Positions 37,696 through 46,727 of a stretch of 64,000 bases of DNA are shown here, in pieces. This DNA comes from Ruegeria lacuscaerulensis. Its GTDB lineage: Bacteria > Pseudomonadota > Alphaproteobacteria > Rhodobacterales > Rhodobacteraceae. The stretch covers positions 434,001 to 498,000 of the forward strand of contig NZ_WQGO01000004.1 of assembly GCF_013034685.1 (NCBI RefSeq), given 5' to 3'. The notes below the pieces were generated by a model. It had not been told where the DNA came from, searched no databases, and saw only the letters and a program-made list of their open reading frames with translations. How positions within the stretch are numbered: position 1 is the stretch's first letter; the number at the start of each line of letters is the position of its first letter. The position numbers were made by a program, and so were the translations under genes.

Positions 37696-38562
37696 ATGTC
37701 GGGATATGATGATCGTGATGGTGTCATCTGGTTGGATGGCAAACTGGTGCCCTGGCGCGAGGCCAATGTACACATCCTGACCCATGCGATGCACTATGCG
37801 TCTTCGGTCTTTGAGGGCGAACGCGCCTATGGCGGCAAAATCTTCAAAAGCCGCGAACATTCCGAGCGTCTGATCGCCTCGGCCGAGGCTCTGGACATGC
37901 CAATGCCGTATTCGGTGGACGATATCGAGGCCGCCAAGGAAGAAACCCTGAAAGCCAGCGGACTGCAGGACGCCTATGTGCGCGTTCTGGTCTGGCGCGG
38001 CTCGGGTGAGGATATGGGCGTGGCCTCGGCCAAAAACCCGGTGCGGATGGCCGTGGCTGTCTGGCCTTGGGGCGCTTACTACGGCGACGCCAAGATGCAG
38101 GGTGCGAAGCTGGATATCGCAGAATGGAAACGCCCCAGCCCCGAAACCATCCCGGTTCACGCAAAAGCGGCGGGTCTCTACATGATCTGCACCATCTCCA
38201 AGCACAAAGCCGAGGCCAAGGGATGCTCGGATGCCTTGTTCATGGACTACAACGGCTATGTGGCCGAGGCTACCGGCGCCAATGTCTTCTTCGTCAAAGA
38301 TGGTGAGGTTCACACCCCTCTAGCCGACTGCTTTTTGAACGGCATCACCCGCCAGACCGTCATTCAGATGCTGAAAGACAAGGGCATCACTGTCCACGAA
38401 CGCCGCATCAAGCCCGAGGAAATGGCCGAATTCGAACAATGCTGGCTGACCGGTACAGCGGCCGAGGTCACTCCGGTCGGGCAAATTGGCGATTATACGT
38501 TCGAGGTAGGCGACCTCACCCGCGAGATCGCCTCGGACTATGAGGCGTTGGTCCGCGCCTGA
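37696..38562 (+). CDS. ilvE: branched-chain amino-acid aminotransferase
   Basis: AGGAGG precedes ATG 37696. The 288-residue protein has fold-type IV features: THAMHYASSVFEGERAYGG, REHSERLIASAEALDMP, the EATGANVFFVKDGEVHTP segment, and LTGTAAEVTPVGQIG for cofactor phosphate binding. IlvE transfers amino groups between glutamate and the 2-keto acids of valine, leucine and isoleucine. It is a single gene ended by a strong hairpin terminator. Confidence 0.95.
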   Translation: MSGYDDRDGVIWLDGKLVPWREANVHILTHAMHYASSVFEGERAYGGKIFKSREHSERLIASAEALDMPMPYSVDDIEAAKEETLKASGLQDAYVRVLVWRGSGEDMGVASAKNPVRMAVAVWPWGAYYGDAKMQGAKLDIAEWKRPSPETIPVHAKAAGLYMICTISKHKAEAKGCSDALFMDYNGYVAEATGANVFFVKDGEVHTPLADCFLNGITRQTVIQMLKDKGITVHERRIKPEEMAEFEQCWLTGTAAEVTPVGQIGDYTFEVGDLTREIASDYEALVRA

Positions 38563-38587
38563 TCCCAAACAACCAATTCTAACGAAC

Positions 38588-38614
38588 CCCCGCGGATCCG
38601 CGGGGTTTTCTTTT
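38588..38614 (+). terminator. rho-independent terminator of ilvE
   Basis: The perfect palindrome CCCCGCGGATCCGCGGGG is followed directly by TTTTCTTTT, 25 bp after the ilvE stop. Confidence 0.9.
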
Positions 38615-38631
38615 GCCAAACGTGCGGGACT

Positions 38632-38646
38632 TATTGCAGATCGTTC
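38632..38646 (+). promoter_or_regulatory. 15-bp candidate AraC-regulator site upstream of its own gene
   Basis: TATTGCAGATCGTTC ends 41 bp before the AraC start codon. Its exact reverse complement occurs just after the gene, upstream of the next gene. An exact 15-bp match at these two places suggests a shared binding site. Confidence 0.5.
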
Positions 38647-38687
38647 GAACCCATGGATGTATGCGCATAATCGTTTAGGTTAAGCAT

Positions 38688-39638
38688 ATGTTAGACCTGC
38701 TCAGCGATATCCTCACGCGCCTGTCCCTAAAAGGCACGTTCTACTTCCGCACATCGTTCACGCCGCCCTTTGGCGTCCAGGTGCCAGCCTTCGAAAACGT
38801 GGCCCGGTTTCACTTTGTACAGCGGGGCGAGCTGAAGGTGCATGTCTCGACCACTGGCGAAACACTGCGGCTACGGCAAGGCGACCTGATCCTGATCCCG
38901 CACGGGTCCGCGCATGCTCTGCTCTGCAATGAGGTTAAACCGCTGGACGCTTTGCCTTTGGAAGAGGTGCTGGAAAAATCCGGCTACCAAGGCGACGGCG
39001 TTCTGGTCTATGGCGGCGAGGACAAAAGCCGGGATACGCAGCTGATCTGCGGGCATTTCTCGTTCACCGGCCCGCCGGGGCGGCAGGGCACGGGACATAT
39101 GCTAATCGACCGGCTGCCCCCCTATATCCTGATCGAGAACTACGGCGAAGAGGCCGGAGCCTGGATCGAATCGACCCTGCGCATGATCGGGTCCGAGGTC
39201 AGCGGCGCCCGCATTGGCGGCGATCTGATTGCGCTGAAACTATCCGAAGTGCTGTTTGCCCAAGCCATCCGCGCCCATCTGGAACATCAAAGCCCCAGCG
39301 AATCTGCCTTGGCTGGGTTTGCTGATCCCCGCGTGTCACGCGCGCTGACAGCTTTCCACCAGTCTCCGGCGCAGGACTGGAGCGTCGAGTTGCTGGCCCG
39401 CGAGGCCGGGATGTCACGCACGGCCTTTGCCCAATTATTCGCCGAAAAGATGGGCACGACTCCGATGCAATACCTGACCGACTGGCGCATGCAGATCGCC
39501 TGCCATGGTCTGACCGAAAGCCGCTGGAACGTCGCGGACGCAGCCGCCGAAGTGGGCTATGCGTCCGAGGCCGCATTCTCGCGCGTGTTTAAAAAACAGG
39601 TCGGTCTGTCCCCGGCAGCTTATCGAGCCATGCACTGA
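38688..39638 (+). CDS. AraC-family regulator with N-terminal cupin (cupin_6) domain
   Basis: Of 316 residues, 1-190 form a cupin-type ligand domain (FHFVQRGELKVHV, LRQGDLILIPHGSAH) and 215-316 a standard AraC DNA-binding domain (SVELLAREAGMSRTAFAQLF, NVADAAAEVGYASEAAFSRVFKK, VGLSPAAYRAMH). It probably activates the small membrane-protein gene that follows and its own gene, as the same 15-bp site lies upstream of both. The effector is unknown. Confidence 0.9.
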   Translation: MLDLLSDILTRLSLKGTFYFRTSFTPPFGVQVPAFENVARFHFVQRGELKVHVSTTGETLRLRQGDLILIPHGSAHALLCNEVKPLDALPLEEVLEKSGYQGDGVLVYGGEDKSRDTQLICGHFSFTGPPGRQGTGHMLIDRLPPYILIENYGEEAGAWIESTLRMIGSEVSGARIGGDLIALKLSEVLFAQAIRAHLEHQSPSESALAGFADPRVSRALTAFHQSPAQDWSVELLAREAGMSRTAFAQLFAEKMGTTPMQYLTDWRMQIACHGLTESRWNVADAAAEVGYASEAAFSRVFKKQVGLSPAAYRAMH

Positions 39639-39652
39639 AGCGACGATTTTTT

Positions 39653-39667
39653 GAACGATCTGCAATA
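39653..39667 (-). promoter_or_regulatory. 15-bp candidate AraC-regulator site upstream of the membrane-protein gene
   Basis: GAACGATCTGCAATA is the exact reverse complement of the 38632-38646 site and lies 81 bp before the start of the next gene. Confidence 0.5.
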
Positions 39668-39748
39668 TCATGCGAACGAGCCGGACTGATACGTTCGGGG
39701 TTACTGATCTAACTTGGACTCATACCAAGCTAAGGAAAGGAACCTTCC

Positions 39749-40114
39749 ATGTCTGCCCGTTTCGTGACCCGCAACATTCACGCCTATCTGGATTACCCCG
39801 TTGCCATTGCGCTGATGACCTTGCCATTCATACTGGGTCTAGGCCAATCCAACCCGCTGGCGCTGTGGCTGTCGGTCGTGACCGGCGTCGCCGCATTTGT
39901 GCTGACCGTGCTGACCGATCACCATCTGGGGATTTGGCGTGTGCTGCCCTATAAACTGCACCTGACAGTCGATCTTCTGGTCGGGCTGACCTTCCTTGCT
40001 GCGCCCAGCCTGCTTGGATTTTCCGGCCTGGATGCGGTATTCTACTGGGTGAACGGTGCGGCAGTTGTTGTGGTGATCGCACTCAGCGCGCCGGAACAGG
40101 ACGTCACGGCCTAA
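39749..40114 (+). CDS. small integral membrane protein, four helices
   Basis: AAGGAAAGGAACC precedes the ATG. The 121-residue protein has four hydrophobic segments (near residues 16-32, 38-55, 71-90 and 95-112) with YLDYPVAIALMTLPFILGLG at the start. It resembles SPW-repeat-like small membrane proteins of unknown function. The upstream AraC gene and the shared 15-bp site suggest AraC control. Confidence 0.75.
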   Translation: MSARFVTRNIHAYLDYPVAIALMTLPFILGLGQSNPLALWLSVVTGVAAFVLTVLTDHHLGIWRVLPYKLHLTVDLLVGLTFLAAPSLLGFSGLDAVFYWVNGAAVVVVIALSAPEQDVTA

Positions 40115-40163
40115 GCACCTTGTCCACAAGTGTCACAATATCATCGTGATACTTTCAAAAAAC

Positions 40164-40230
40164 TGAGCCGCTTGTTTTACAAACAGGCGGCTCACTGCCG
40201 CTCACCAATCGCGTGGTCCCTAAGGACCAC
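40164..40230. repeat. two strong inverted repeats upstream of phoD
   Basis: The first, TGAGCCGCTTGTTT-TAC-AAACAGGCGGCTCA (40164-40194), has 14-bp arms with one G-T position. The second, GTGGTCC-CTAA-GGACCAC (40213-40230), is perfect and lies just before the Shine-Dalgarno AGGAG. The first lacks a downstream T-run on the plus strand, so it is not a clear terminator for the preceding gene. On the minus strand it is followed by GTTTTTTG, but no minus-strand gene ends there. Confidence 0.6.
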
Positions 40231-40247
40231 CAGACAGGAGAGCCCAA

Positions 40248-41816
40248 ATGACCCGAATCCTACGCCCCAATCGCCGAGCCTTTCTGGCCGGCAGCACCGC
40301 CTTCGCCGCATCACTGTCCATGCCAGCCATCAGCCGCGCATCCTCGCGCCCGGTTTTCACCCACGGCGTTCAGTCGGGTGATGTTGACACCACCTCGGGT
40401 ATGATCTGGACTCGCACCGATCGACCGGCTCGCGTGATGATGGAAGTGTCCACCACCGAGAGCTTTACTGATGCGCGCAAGCTGACCCCGATGGATGCAA
40501 TCCCCAACAGCGATTTAGCCGTCAAGCGACTGGTCGACGGGTTGCCGTCGGATCAGGACATCTTCTATCGGTTTACCGCAGCGGATCTACACGACATTAG
40601 CACCATATCAGAGCCTATTATTGGCCAATTTCGCACTGCACCGACCTCACGCCGGAATATCCGCTTTGCCTGGTCGGGCGATACCGCTGGGCAGGGTTGG
40701 GGCATCGACGACGAAGGGATGCGCACCTACGCCACCATGGCGCAGCACAAGCCCGATTTCTTCATCCACTCGGGCGACACGATTTATGCCGATGGTCCGA
40801 TGCAGGATGAGGTCGTCAAAGATGATAAACTGATCTGGAAAAACACCACCCTGATCGACGAGAAACGCAAAGTGGCTGAAACGCTGGACGAATTCCGTGG
40901 TCAGTGGAAATACAACTTGATGGACGAGCATGTGCGCACTATGAACGCCGTCTGCCCGACCTTCTTTCAGTGGGATGACCATGAGGTCGTGAACAACTGG
41001 TCGGATGCGAAAGACCTGATCTCGGACGACCGCTATTCTGAGAAATCGGTGCACGTGCTGCAATCCCGCGCTGCCCGTGCCTTCCACGAAATGACACCGC
41101 TGCGCATCACCCCGGCCGAGCCGGGGCGGGTGTATCGCAAGATCGCATATGGTCCAATGCTGGACGTGTTCTTTTTGGACCTACGCAGCTATCGCGGGCC
41201 GAACGGGGCCTCGATGGAGGATGAGATCACTGATCAGTCCCGCATTCTGGGGGCCGAGCAACTGGCTTGGCTGAAACGGGAACTGGCCGCGTCCGAGGCG
41301 ACGTGGAAGGTTATCGCATCCGACATGCCAATCGGTCTGATCGTCTGGGACAACTGGCGGGAACAAGCCGGGGCCGAAGCCATCGCAAACGGTGATAGCG
41401 GCCCCGCCAAAGGGCGCGAGTTGGAGATTGCCGAACTGCTGCAATTTATCAAAACCGCCGGGATCACCAATACGGTCTGGTTTACCGCTGACGTTCACTA
41501 TACCGCCGCGCACTATTACGACCCTAACAAAGCGCAATTCCAGGATTTTGAGCCGTTCTGGGAATTCGTCTCGGGCCCGCTGCATGCCGGAACTTTTGGG
41601 CCGAACGCCTTGGATGGGACCTTCGGCCCCGAGGTCAAATTCGTCAAAGCCCCGGCCGAGGGACAAGGTGTCAATCTACCCCCCAGCGCCGGTCTGCAGT
41701 TCTTTGGATTGGTGGATATCGACGGAGCCACCGAGCAGATGACAGTGCGTCTGATGGACCGCGCCGATACCGAGCTGTGGTCGATCACGCTGGACCCAAA
41801 GTCTCGCGCAATTTAA
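40248..41816 (+). CDS. phoD: PhoD-type alkaline phosphatase/phosphodiesterase, Tat-exported
   Basis: The 522-residue protein begins with a twin-arginine signal (RPNRRAFLAGSTAFAAS). PhoD motifs follow: THGVQSGDVDTTSGMIWTR, FAWSGDTAG, DFFIHSGDTIYADGP, FFQWDDHEVVNNW and WFTADVHYTAAHYY, giving the calcium/iron ligand set of PhoD. It hydrolyses phosphomono- or diesters outside the cytoplasmic membrane. No good Pho box is seen upstream; two hairpins occupy the leader instead. AGGAG precedes the start. Confidence 0.93.
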   Translation: MTRILRPNRRAFLAGSTAFAASLSMPAISRASSRPVFTHGVQSGDVDTTSGMIWTRTDRPARVMMEVSTTESFTDARKLTPMDAIPNSDLAVKRLVDGLPSDQDIFYRFTAADLHDISTISEPIIGQFRTAPTSRRNIRFAWSGDTAGQGWGIDDEGMRTYATMAQHKPDFFIHSGDTIYADGPMQDEVVKDDKLIWKNTTLIDEKRKVAETLDEFRGQWKYNLMDEHVRTMNAVCPTFFQWDDHEVVNNWSDAKDLISDDRYSEKSVHVLQSRAARAFHEMTPLRITPAEPGRVYRKIAYGPMLDVFFLDLRSYRGPNGASMEDEITDQSRILGAEQLAWLKRELAASEATWKVIASDMPIGLIVWDNWREQAGAEAIANGDSGPAKGRELEIAELLQFIKTAGITNTVWFTADVHYTAAHYYDPNKAQFQDFEPFWEFVSGPLHAGTFGPNALDGTFGPEVKFVKAPAEGQGVNLPPSAGLQFFGLVDIDGATEQMTVRLMDRADTELWSITLDPKSRAI

Positions 41817-41822
41817 TGGGAT

Positions 41823-41857
41823 CAGAGCGCCCCAGACTTATGATCAGGGGCGCTCTG
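41823..41857. terminator. bidirectional terminator between phoD and cobO
   Basis: The arms CAGAGCGCCCC and GGGGCGCTCTG pair perfectly around a 13-nt loop, between the convergent stops of phoD and cobO. T-runs are short on both sides. Confidence 0.7.
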
Positions 41858-41869
41858 TCATTCCAACAC

Positions 41870-42469
41870 TTAAAAATCCACGCCGCGCTGGGCTTTGATA
41901 CCAGCTTGGAACGGGTGTTTCTCTTCCGTCATTTCGGTGACAAGATCTGCATAGTCACGCAGCGCCTGCGGCGCGTCGCGGCCCGTAAGAAACACGCTGG
42001 TTTTGTCCGAGCGTGCATTCAGCCCATCAATGACCTGCTCGACCGACAGATACTCGTACCGAAGGGCAATGTTGATCTCGTCCAATACCACCAGGTCATA
42101 GTGCCCGCTGGCCATCAGGTCACACGCCTTGCCAAAGGCGGCGTTGGCCGCGGCGATGTCACGCTCTCGGTCCTGCGTGTCCCAGGTAAAGCCCTCGCCC
42201 ATTGTGTGCCATGTGACCAGATCGCGTTCTTCAAAGAAACGCCGCTCACCCGTTTTCCACTTACCCTTGATGAACTGCACAACGGCAACTTTCTGGCCCC
42301 AGCCCAGCGCCCGAATGACCACACCAAACGCAGCCGAGGATTTACCCTTGCCCTTGCCGGTATTGATCAGGACCAACCCGCGCTCGGGGTCTACGGCCTC
42401 GGAGACTTTCTTGCGGTGCTGGGCCTGCACCTTCTGCATCTTTTCCTTGTGATCCTGCGCATCACTCAT
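41870..42469 (-). CDS. cobO: cob(I)yrinic acid a,c-diamide adenosyltransferase
   Basis: With ATG 42469, preceded by GGAAAGG, the protein has 199 residues. It contains the P-loop INTGKGKGKSSAAFG, VAVVQFIKGKWKTGERR and LVVLDEINIALRYEYLS, all typical of CobO/BtuR ATP:corrinoid adenosyltransferases. It attaches the upper ligand of cobalamin. It stands alone here, without other cobalamin genes. Confidence 0.95.
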   Translation of the reverse strand: MSDAQDHKEKMQKVQAQHRKKVSEAVDPERGLVLINTGKGKGKSSAAFGVVIRALGWGQKVAVVQFIKGKWKTGERRFFEERDLVTWHTMGEGFTWDTQDRERDIAAANAAFGKACDLMASGHYDLVVLDEINIALRYEYLSVEQVIDGLNARSDKTSVFLTGRDAPQALRDYADLVTEMTEEKHPFQAGIKAQRGVDF

Positions 42470-42527
42470 GGTGGGAACCTTTCCTTGTGTTGCGCCCAAC
42501 CTAGGTGAAGTTCGCGAAAGGTAAAGA

Positions 42528-43463
42528 TCAGCCTTTGGGATCCGTGACTGAACGCGCTTTTGCCCGCTCCAGCCCCAGTTGCCGTTCGCGCAGGATCACC
42601 ACCACATTTCCCGCGATAACCAACGCTGCCCCACCCAACATGACCAAAGTCGGCAGCTCGTCGAACCAGACATAGCCGATGACCACCGCAAACAGCATCG
42701 TGGTATAGTCATAAGGTGCCAGCATCGAGGCTTGCGCGAACTTGTAGGACGTCGTGACCAATATCTGTGCAACCCCTCCTGTCAGCCCTACAAGTGCCAA
42801 TATTAGGGTCTGTTCAAGCGTGGGCGCGGTCCATCCCCAAAATGCCGTCAAGGCGGACAGCAGCGTTGCCGTAACAGAAAAGTAAAAGGCCACGGCGGCG
42901 GGGTGATCGACCTGAACCAGTTGTCGGATATGGATTTGCACGAATCCTCGCGCCATCGTGGCAACCAGAACGCATAGCGCGCCGAGGGTTGCCGTGCTTT
43001 CCATGTTGTTGCCGCCCAGCCGGGGCCAGATCATGATCAGAACGCCCAGCAGCCCAAGGCCGACAGCACCGATACGGATCATGCGAATGCGCTCACCCAG
43101 AATGACGGCCGCCAGAATCAGCGTGAAGATCGGCGTGGCGTAGCCAATGGCCGTGACCTCGGGCAGAGGCAGCAGGGCCAGCCCCGTAAAGGTCAGCCCC
43201 ATGGCCGAAGTTCCCAGAACACCGCGCCAGACGTGGCCCATCGGCTTTCGGGTGATCAACCCTTGCGCCAGCTCTCCACGCCAAAGCAGCCAGCCAATGA
43301 TCACAGGGATGGCAAAGAGCGAGCGGAAAAAGACCATCTCGCCCGGCGGGAACGTATCCGACAGCGCTTTAACCAATGCGGCCATAGCCGTGAACAGGAA
43401 CAATGCGCCCAGCTTCAGACCCACCGCCAGGGCGGGTCGATGCGATGTTAAGGATTTTGCCAT
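42528..43463 (-). CDS. EamA/DMT-superfamily membrane transporter
   Basis: The 311-residue protein has ten predicted transmembrane helices in two EamA repeats (first starting LKLGALFLFTAMAALVKALS, second around residue 155 with GALCVLVATMARGFVQIHIR). Typical EamA features are FFRSLFAIPVIIGW and PIFTLILAAVILGERI. These proteins export or import amino acids or metabolites; the substrate is not predictable. It is preceded by the HD gene on the same strand. Confidence 0.9.
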   Translation of the reverse strand: MAKSLTSHRPALAVGLKLGALFLFTAMAALVKALSDTFPPGEMVFFRSLFAIPVIIGWLLWRGELAQGLITRKPMGHVWRGVLGTSAMGLTFTGLALLPLPEVTAIGYATPIFTLILAAVILGERIRMIRIGAVGLGLLGVLIMIWPRLGGNNMESTATLGALCVLVATMARGFVQIHIRQLVQVDHPAAVAFYFSVTATLLSALTAFWGWTAPTLEQTLILALVGLTGGVAQILVTTSYKFAQASMLAPYDYTTMLFAVVIGYVWFDELPTLVMLGGAALVIAGNVVVILRERQLGLERAKARSVTDPKG

Positions 43464-43495
43464 GGGCCGGACCCTGCGCCTTTAACGGGCAAAGA

Positions 43496-44170
43496 TCAAC
43501 CGGTCGCGTCGCCGTTTATCCACGTCCGCGGCAGGTCACTGCCGATTTCCTCGGCGAATTCGTGCAGAAAACGGATCATACGCGCGGTCCTTGCTTTTGC
43601 GATCTGCCGCCCGGTTTCAGTCAGCATGTCATCAGACAGACTCAGCAGCTTCACTTTCCAATGGTCGAGCGAATAGTGCAGATCATCCAGCGCGCGATCA
43701 GCCGCAAAGGGGTCGGCTGCATCATAGAGCGTGCGCCCCAAGGCACCCGACACCGAGAAGTTCCGTGCAATCCCGATGGCGCCCAGCGCATCCAGCCTGT
43801 CGGCATCACGCAGGATGCGTGCCTCGGACGTCTCGGGCGGGATATTGGCCGAGAAGCTATGTGCCTCAATGGCATGTTTGGTGGCGTCAACCTGGGCGCA
43901 GCTAAAGCCGAATCCACTCAGAATAGGCACTGATTCCGATGCGGACTTGCGCGAAGCCAGATGGCGATCTGGGTCATCTTTTGGCAAGTTGACCAGATCG
44001 TGCAGATAGCTGGCGGCAAGTAGGACGGTCATGTCAGTCTGGTCATCGGAAATGGCCCGAGCGTTTACCCAGACGCGGTCCAAATGGGCCAGATCATGGG
44101 CCGGGTCCGTTTCCATGCGTTGCGCCACGACAGCGCGCAGGCGGCTACGCAGGTCAGCCGATATGTCCAC
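43496..44170 (-). CDS. HD-domain phosphohydrolase
   Basis: The 224-residue protein has the HD metal ligands [27 protein letters not shown] and [13 protein letters not shown], the order seen in YedJ-like HD hydrolases. It likely hydrolyses a phosphoester or nucleotide. Its start overlaps the 3' end of aroC by 17 nt, suggesting co-transcription. The physiological role is unknown. Confidence 0.85.
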   Translation of the reverse strand: MDISADLRSRLRAVVAQRMETDPAHDLAHLDRVWVNARAISDDQTDMTVLLAASYLHDLVNLPKDDPDRHLASRKSASESVPILSGFGFSCAQVDATKHAIEAHSFSANIPPETSEARILRDADRLDALGAIGIARNFSVSGALGRTLYDAADPFAADRALDDLHYSLDHWKVKLLSLSDDMLTETGRQIAKARTARMIRFLHEFAEEIGSDLPRTWINGDATG

Positions 44171-45254
44171 GGTTTTCTCCGATCTGACCGCGATGCAGCA
44201 GCAGGTGGTCTAGGATCACGCAGGCCATCATCGCCTCACCCACCGGTACCGCGCGGATACCGACGCAGGGGTCGTGGCGGCCTTTGGTGATGATCTCGGT
44301 CTCCTCACCCGATTTAGTGATCGTCTTGCGCGTGGTCAGGATGGATGAAGTCGGCTTTACCGCAAACCGCACTACGATGTCCTGCCCGGTCGAGATGCCG
44401 CCCAGAATACCGCCCGCGTGGTTGGAGCTGTATTGCGGGCCGTTCTGCCCCATGAAAATCTCATCGGCGTTGGACTCACCTGTCAGTTCGGCGGCGGCCA
44501 TGCCTTCGCCTATCTCGACACCTTTGACGGCATTGATCGACATCATTGCGGCTGCGAGATCAGTGTCTAACTTGGCATAAATCGGAGCGCCCAGCCCAGC
44601 GGGGACGCCCCGCGCGACGACTTCGACCACAGCGCCAACCGAGTTTCCGGATTTGCGCAGGTCATCCAGATAGGCGGCCCAGTCGTCGGCGGCTTGGGCG
44701 TCAGGTGTCCAGAACGGGTTCTGTTCGATCTGCGACCAGTCGAAGTTGGCGCGGTCGATTTTATGTGGGCCGATCTGGGTCATATAGCCGGTGATTTGCA
44801 CATTGGGCGCGATCTGTTTGATCGCTTCACGCGCCAGCCCTCCGGCCGCGACGCGCGATGCGGTTTCACGGGCCGAGCTGCGCCCGCCGCCGCGATAGTC
44901 GCGGATGCCGTATTTCTGCCAGTAGGTGATATCGGCATGTCCCGGACGGAACTTGTCGATGATGTCGCCGTAGTCCTTGGAGCGCTGGTCGGTGTTCTCA
45001 ATCATCAGCTGAACGGGCGTGCCGGTGGTTTGACCTTCGAACACACCGGACAAGATTTTCACCTGATCGGGCTCGCGGCGCTGGGTGGTGAACTTATTCT
45101 GCCCGGGTTTGCGCTTGTCCAGCCAGTGCTGGATCATGGCTTCGTCGATGGCGACACCCGGAGGGCAACCATCCACCGTGGCGCCCAAGGCGGGGCCATG
45201 GCTTTCACCCCAGGTGGTAACGCGGAAGAGGTGTCCAAAGCTGTTCATCGACAT
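44154..45254 (-). CDS. aroC: chorismate synthase
   Basis: The 366-residue protein has the signature [25 protein letters not shown]-like [38 protein letters not shown] and [19 protein letters not shown]. It converts EPSP to chorismate using reduced FMN. AGGAG lies 8 nt before the ATG. Downstream of ribH on the same strand, with which it shares a flavin connection, although that may be coincidence. Confidence 0.97.
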   Translation of the reverse strand: MSMNSFGHLFRVTTWGESHGPALGATVDGCPPGVAIDEAMIQHWLDKRKPGQNKFTTQRREPDQVKILSGVFEGQTTGTPVQLMIENTDQRSKDYGDIIDKFRPGHADITYWQKYGIRDYRGGGRSSARETASRVAAGGLAREAIKQIAPNVQITGYMTQIGPHKIDRANFDWSQIEQNPFWTPDAQAADDWAAYLDDLRKSGNSVGAVVEVVARGVPAGLGAPIYAKLDTDLAAAMMSINAVKGVEIGEGMAAAELTGESNADEIFMGQNGPQYSSNHAGGILGGISTGQDIVVRFAVKPTSSILTTRKTITKSGEETEIITKGRHDPCVGIRAVPVGEAMMACVILDHLLLHRGQIGENRGHIG

Positions 45255-45333
45255 GGGGCATGCTCCTTTAGAAATCGTGATTAGCGGGGAGTGTCTTTGG
45301 CCTCAAGCGGATTTGCATGCGGAAAGTGGGGAA

Positions 45334-45398
45334 GGGGGCGCTGCCCCCGTCGCACGGGTGCGACTCCCCCGAGGTATTTTTGAACAGAAGAAGGATCA
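45334..45398 (+). repeat. hairpin-hairpin-tail element, copy A
   Basis: GGGGGC-GCT-GCCCCC (45334-45348) is followed directly by GTCGCAC-GG-GTGCGAC (45349-45364), then a tail CCCCCGAGGTATTTTTGAAC-AGAAGAAGG that runs up to the ribH stop codon. Confidence 0.55.
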
Positions 45399-45836
45399 GG
45401 CCGCTTGTACGATTGTGGTGCGGGTTTTTGAGATTGTCAGAGCCGCCTGGGCGGCCTCGCGGCCTTTTTCGACGAAATGGGCGCGGTAGATGGCGTTGTG
45501 ATGGTCGGTTTCCTGATATTGGTGAGGGGTCAGCGAGACCGACAGGACCGGCACGCCCGTGTCCATCCCCGCGCGCATCAACCCGTCGACCACCGCCTGC
45601 GCCACGAAATCATGCCGGTAGATACCGCCATCCACTACAAAGGCGGCGCAGGCGACGGCCGCATAGCGCCCGGTTTGCGCCAGGTCGCGGGCCAGCAGGG
45701 GCATTTCGAACGCACCAGGGACATCGTAGACGTCTATCTGGTCGGCGGGAATAAGCTGTTGGAATCCTTCCAGCGCCTGATCGACAATATCGGAATGCCA
45801 GTTGGCTTTGACGAAAGCATAGCGGGTGTGTGTCAT
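45396..45836 (-). CDS. ribH: 6,7-dimethyl-8-ribityllumazine synthase, type II-like
   Basis: The 146-residue protein has lumazine-synthase features: FVKANWHSDIVDQAL, VPGAFEMPLLARDLA, VCAAFVVDGGIYRHDFVAQA and VLSVSLTPHQYQE. The replacement of the usual VIRG by VVDGG and the HDFVAQAVVDG form fit the RibH2 type found in Brucella and rhizobia. It joins 3,4-dihydroxybutanone phosphate and the pyrimidinedione in riboflavin synthesis. An FMN riboswitch lies in its leader, and no other rib gene is adjacent. Confidence 0.93.
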   Translation of the reverse strand: MTHTRYAFVKANWHSDIVDQALEGFQQLIPADQIDVYDVPGAFEMPLLARDLAQTGRYAAVACAAFVVDGGIYRHDFVAQAVVDGLMRAGMDTGVPVLSVSLTPHQYQETDHHNAIYRAHFVEKGREAAQAALTISKTRTTIVQAA

Positions 45837-45910
45837 TTGTGATCTCCTACGTAAACAGACACGTCACCCAAGGCGATCACGAGCAGCCGCGCCGGGTGGC
45901 ACGCTGCACG

Positions 45911-46052
45911 TTCTCTTTCATCCGGACTTTGACCGTCGGCTCTGGCCTCTCACCAGATCTGCTGACACCCCGAATAACTCGGGACCGCTCGCGGGCTTAC
46001 GGGTCATCGCCCGCATACCGCCGGTGGGGAATTTCGCCCCGCCCTGAGAACG
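45911..46052 (-). ncRNA. FMN riboswitch (RFN element)
   Basis: Read on the minus strand, the leader contains the conserved RFN blocks: TTCTCAGGGCGGGGCGAAAT, CCCACCGGCGGTA, GCCCGCGAGCG, GGTGTCAGCAGATCTGGTGA, GAGGCCAGAGCCGACGG and AGTCCGGATGAAAGAGAA. It ends 75 bp before the ribH start, which fits FMN-dependent control of ribH. Confidence 0.97.
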
Positions 46053-46110
46053 ACGGGGACCTTGCCAAGATCGCTGCGAATCTGCAAGGCATTCCGTCAG
46101 GAGATTTGTG

Positions 46111-46725
46111 ATGCACCCAAACCCAGCTTTCCGCACTGAAGATCAGGCCCTAAGTGTCGAATTTGCTCGTTCGCGGGCCTTTGGCGTATTGGCGCTGTCC
46201 ACCGCAGACGTACCGTTGATCAGTCATGTGCCTTTCCTGCTGAGCGAAGATGGCATGGTCGCTGAATTGCACCTTGTGCGGTCGAACCCGATTGTCCGCG
46301 CGCTGGCAACACCTTGCACGGCGAAAATTGCCGTGGCCGGGCCGGATGGCTATGTCTCACCCGATTGGTACGGGGTCGAAGACCAAGTGCCGACTTGGAA
46401 CTATGTTGCCGTCCATCTGACGGGAGTACTGGAACTGCGGCCGCATGATGAGTTGCAGGGCCTTTTGGACCGTCAGTCAGCCTTTTATGAGCAGCGGCTG
46501 TTACCCAAACCACCCTGGACAACAGACAAGATGACGCCCGAGGCGCTGGACCGGATGATGCGCATGATCGTGCCCTGCCGGATGCAGGTGGACGATATTC
46601 AGGGCACTTGGAAGCTGAACCAGAACAAACCCGATGCTGTGCGCTTGGCGGCGGCGGATCAGGTTGCCGGTGGGATCGGGGTGGAATTGGCGCAGCTGGC
46701 CACGCTGATGCGCGGCCAGCGCTAG
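46111..46725 (+). CDS. PaiB-like FMN-binding split-barrel protein
   Basis: I start at ATG 46111 (AGGAG 7 nt upstream) rather than GTG 46108. The 204-residue protein has the PaiB pattern ISHVPFLLSEDGMVAELHLVRSNP, VSPDWYG, VPTWNYVAVHLTG and the C-terminal GTWKLNQNKP. PaiB-type proteins bind FMN or haem and are annotated as negative transcriptional regulators, though enzymatic roles are likely. It is divergent from the FMN riboswitch-ribH unit, so a flavin link is tempting but unproven. Confidence 0.88.
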   Translation: MHPNPAFRTEDQALSVEFARSRAFGVLALSTADVPLISHVPFLLSEDGMVAELHLVRSNPIVRALATPCTAKIAVAGPDGYVSPDWYGVEDQVPTWNYVAVHLTGVLELRPHDELQGLLDRQSAFYEQRLLPKPPWTTDKMTPEALDRMMRMIVPCRMQVDDIQGTWKLNQNKPDAVRLAAADQVAGGIGVELAQLATLMRGQR

Positions 46726-46727
46726 GG

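Noticed and set aside
40121..40138. TGTCCACAAG-TGTCACAA as a Pho box before phoD
   Set aside because: The TGTC units are 10 bp apart, not the 11-bp period of Pho boxes, and the half-sites match poorly.
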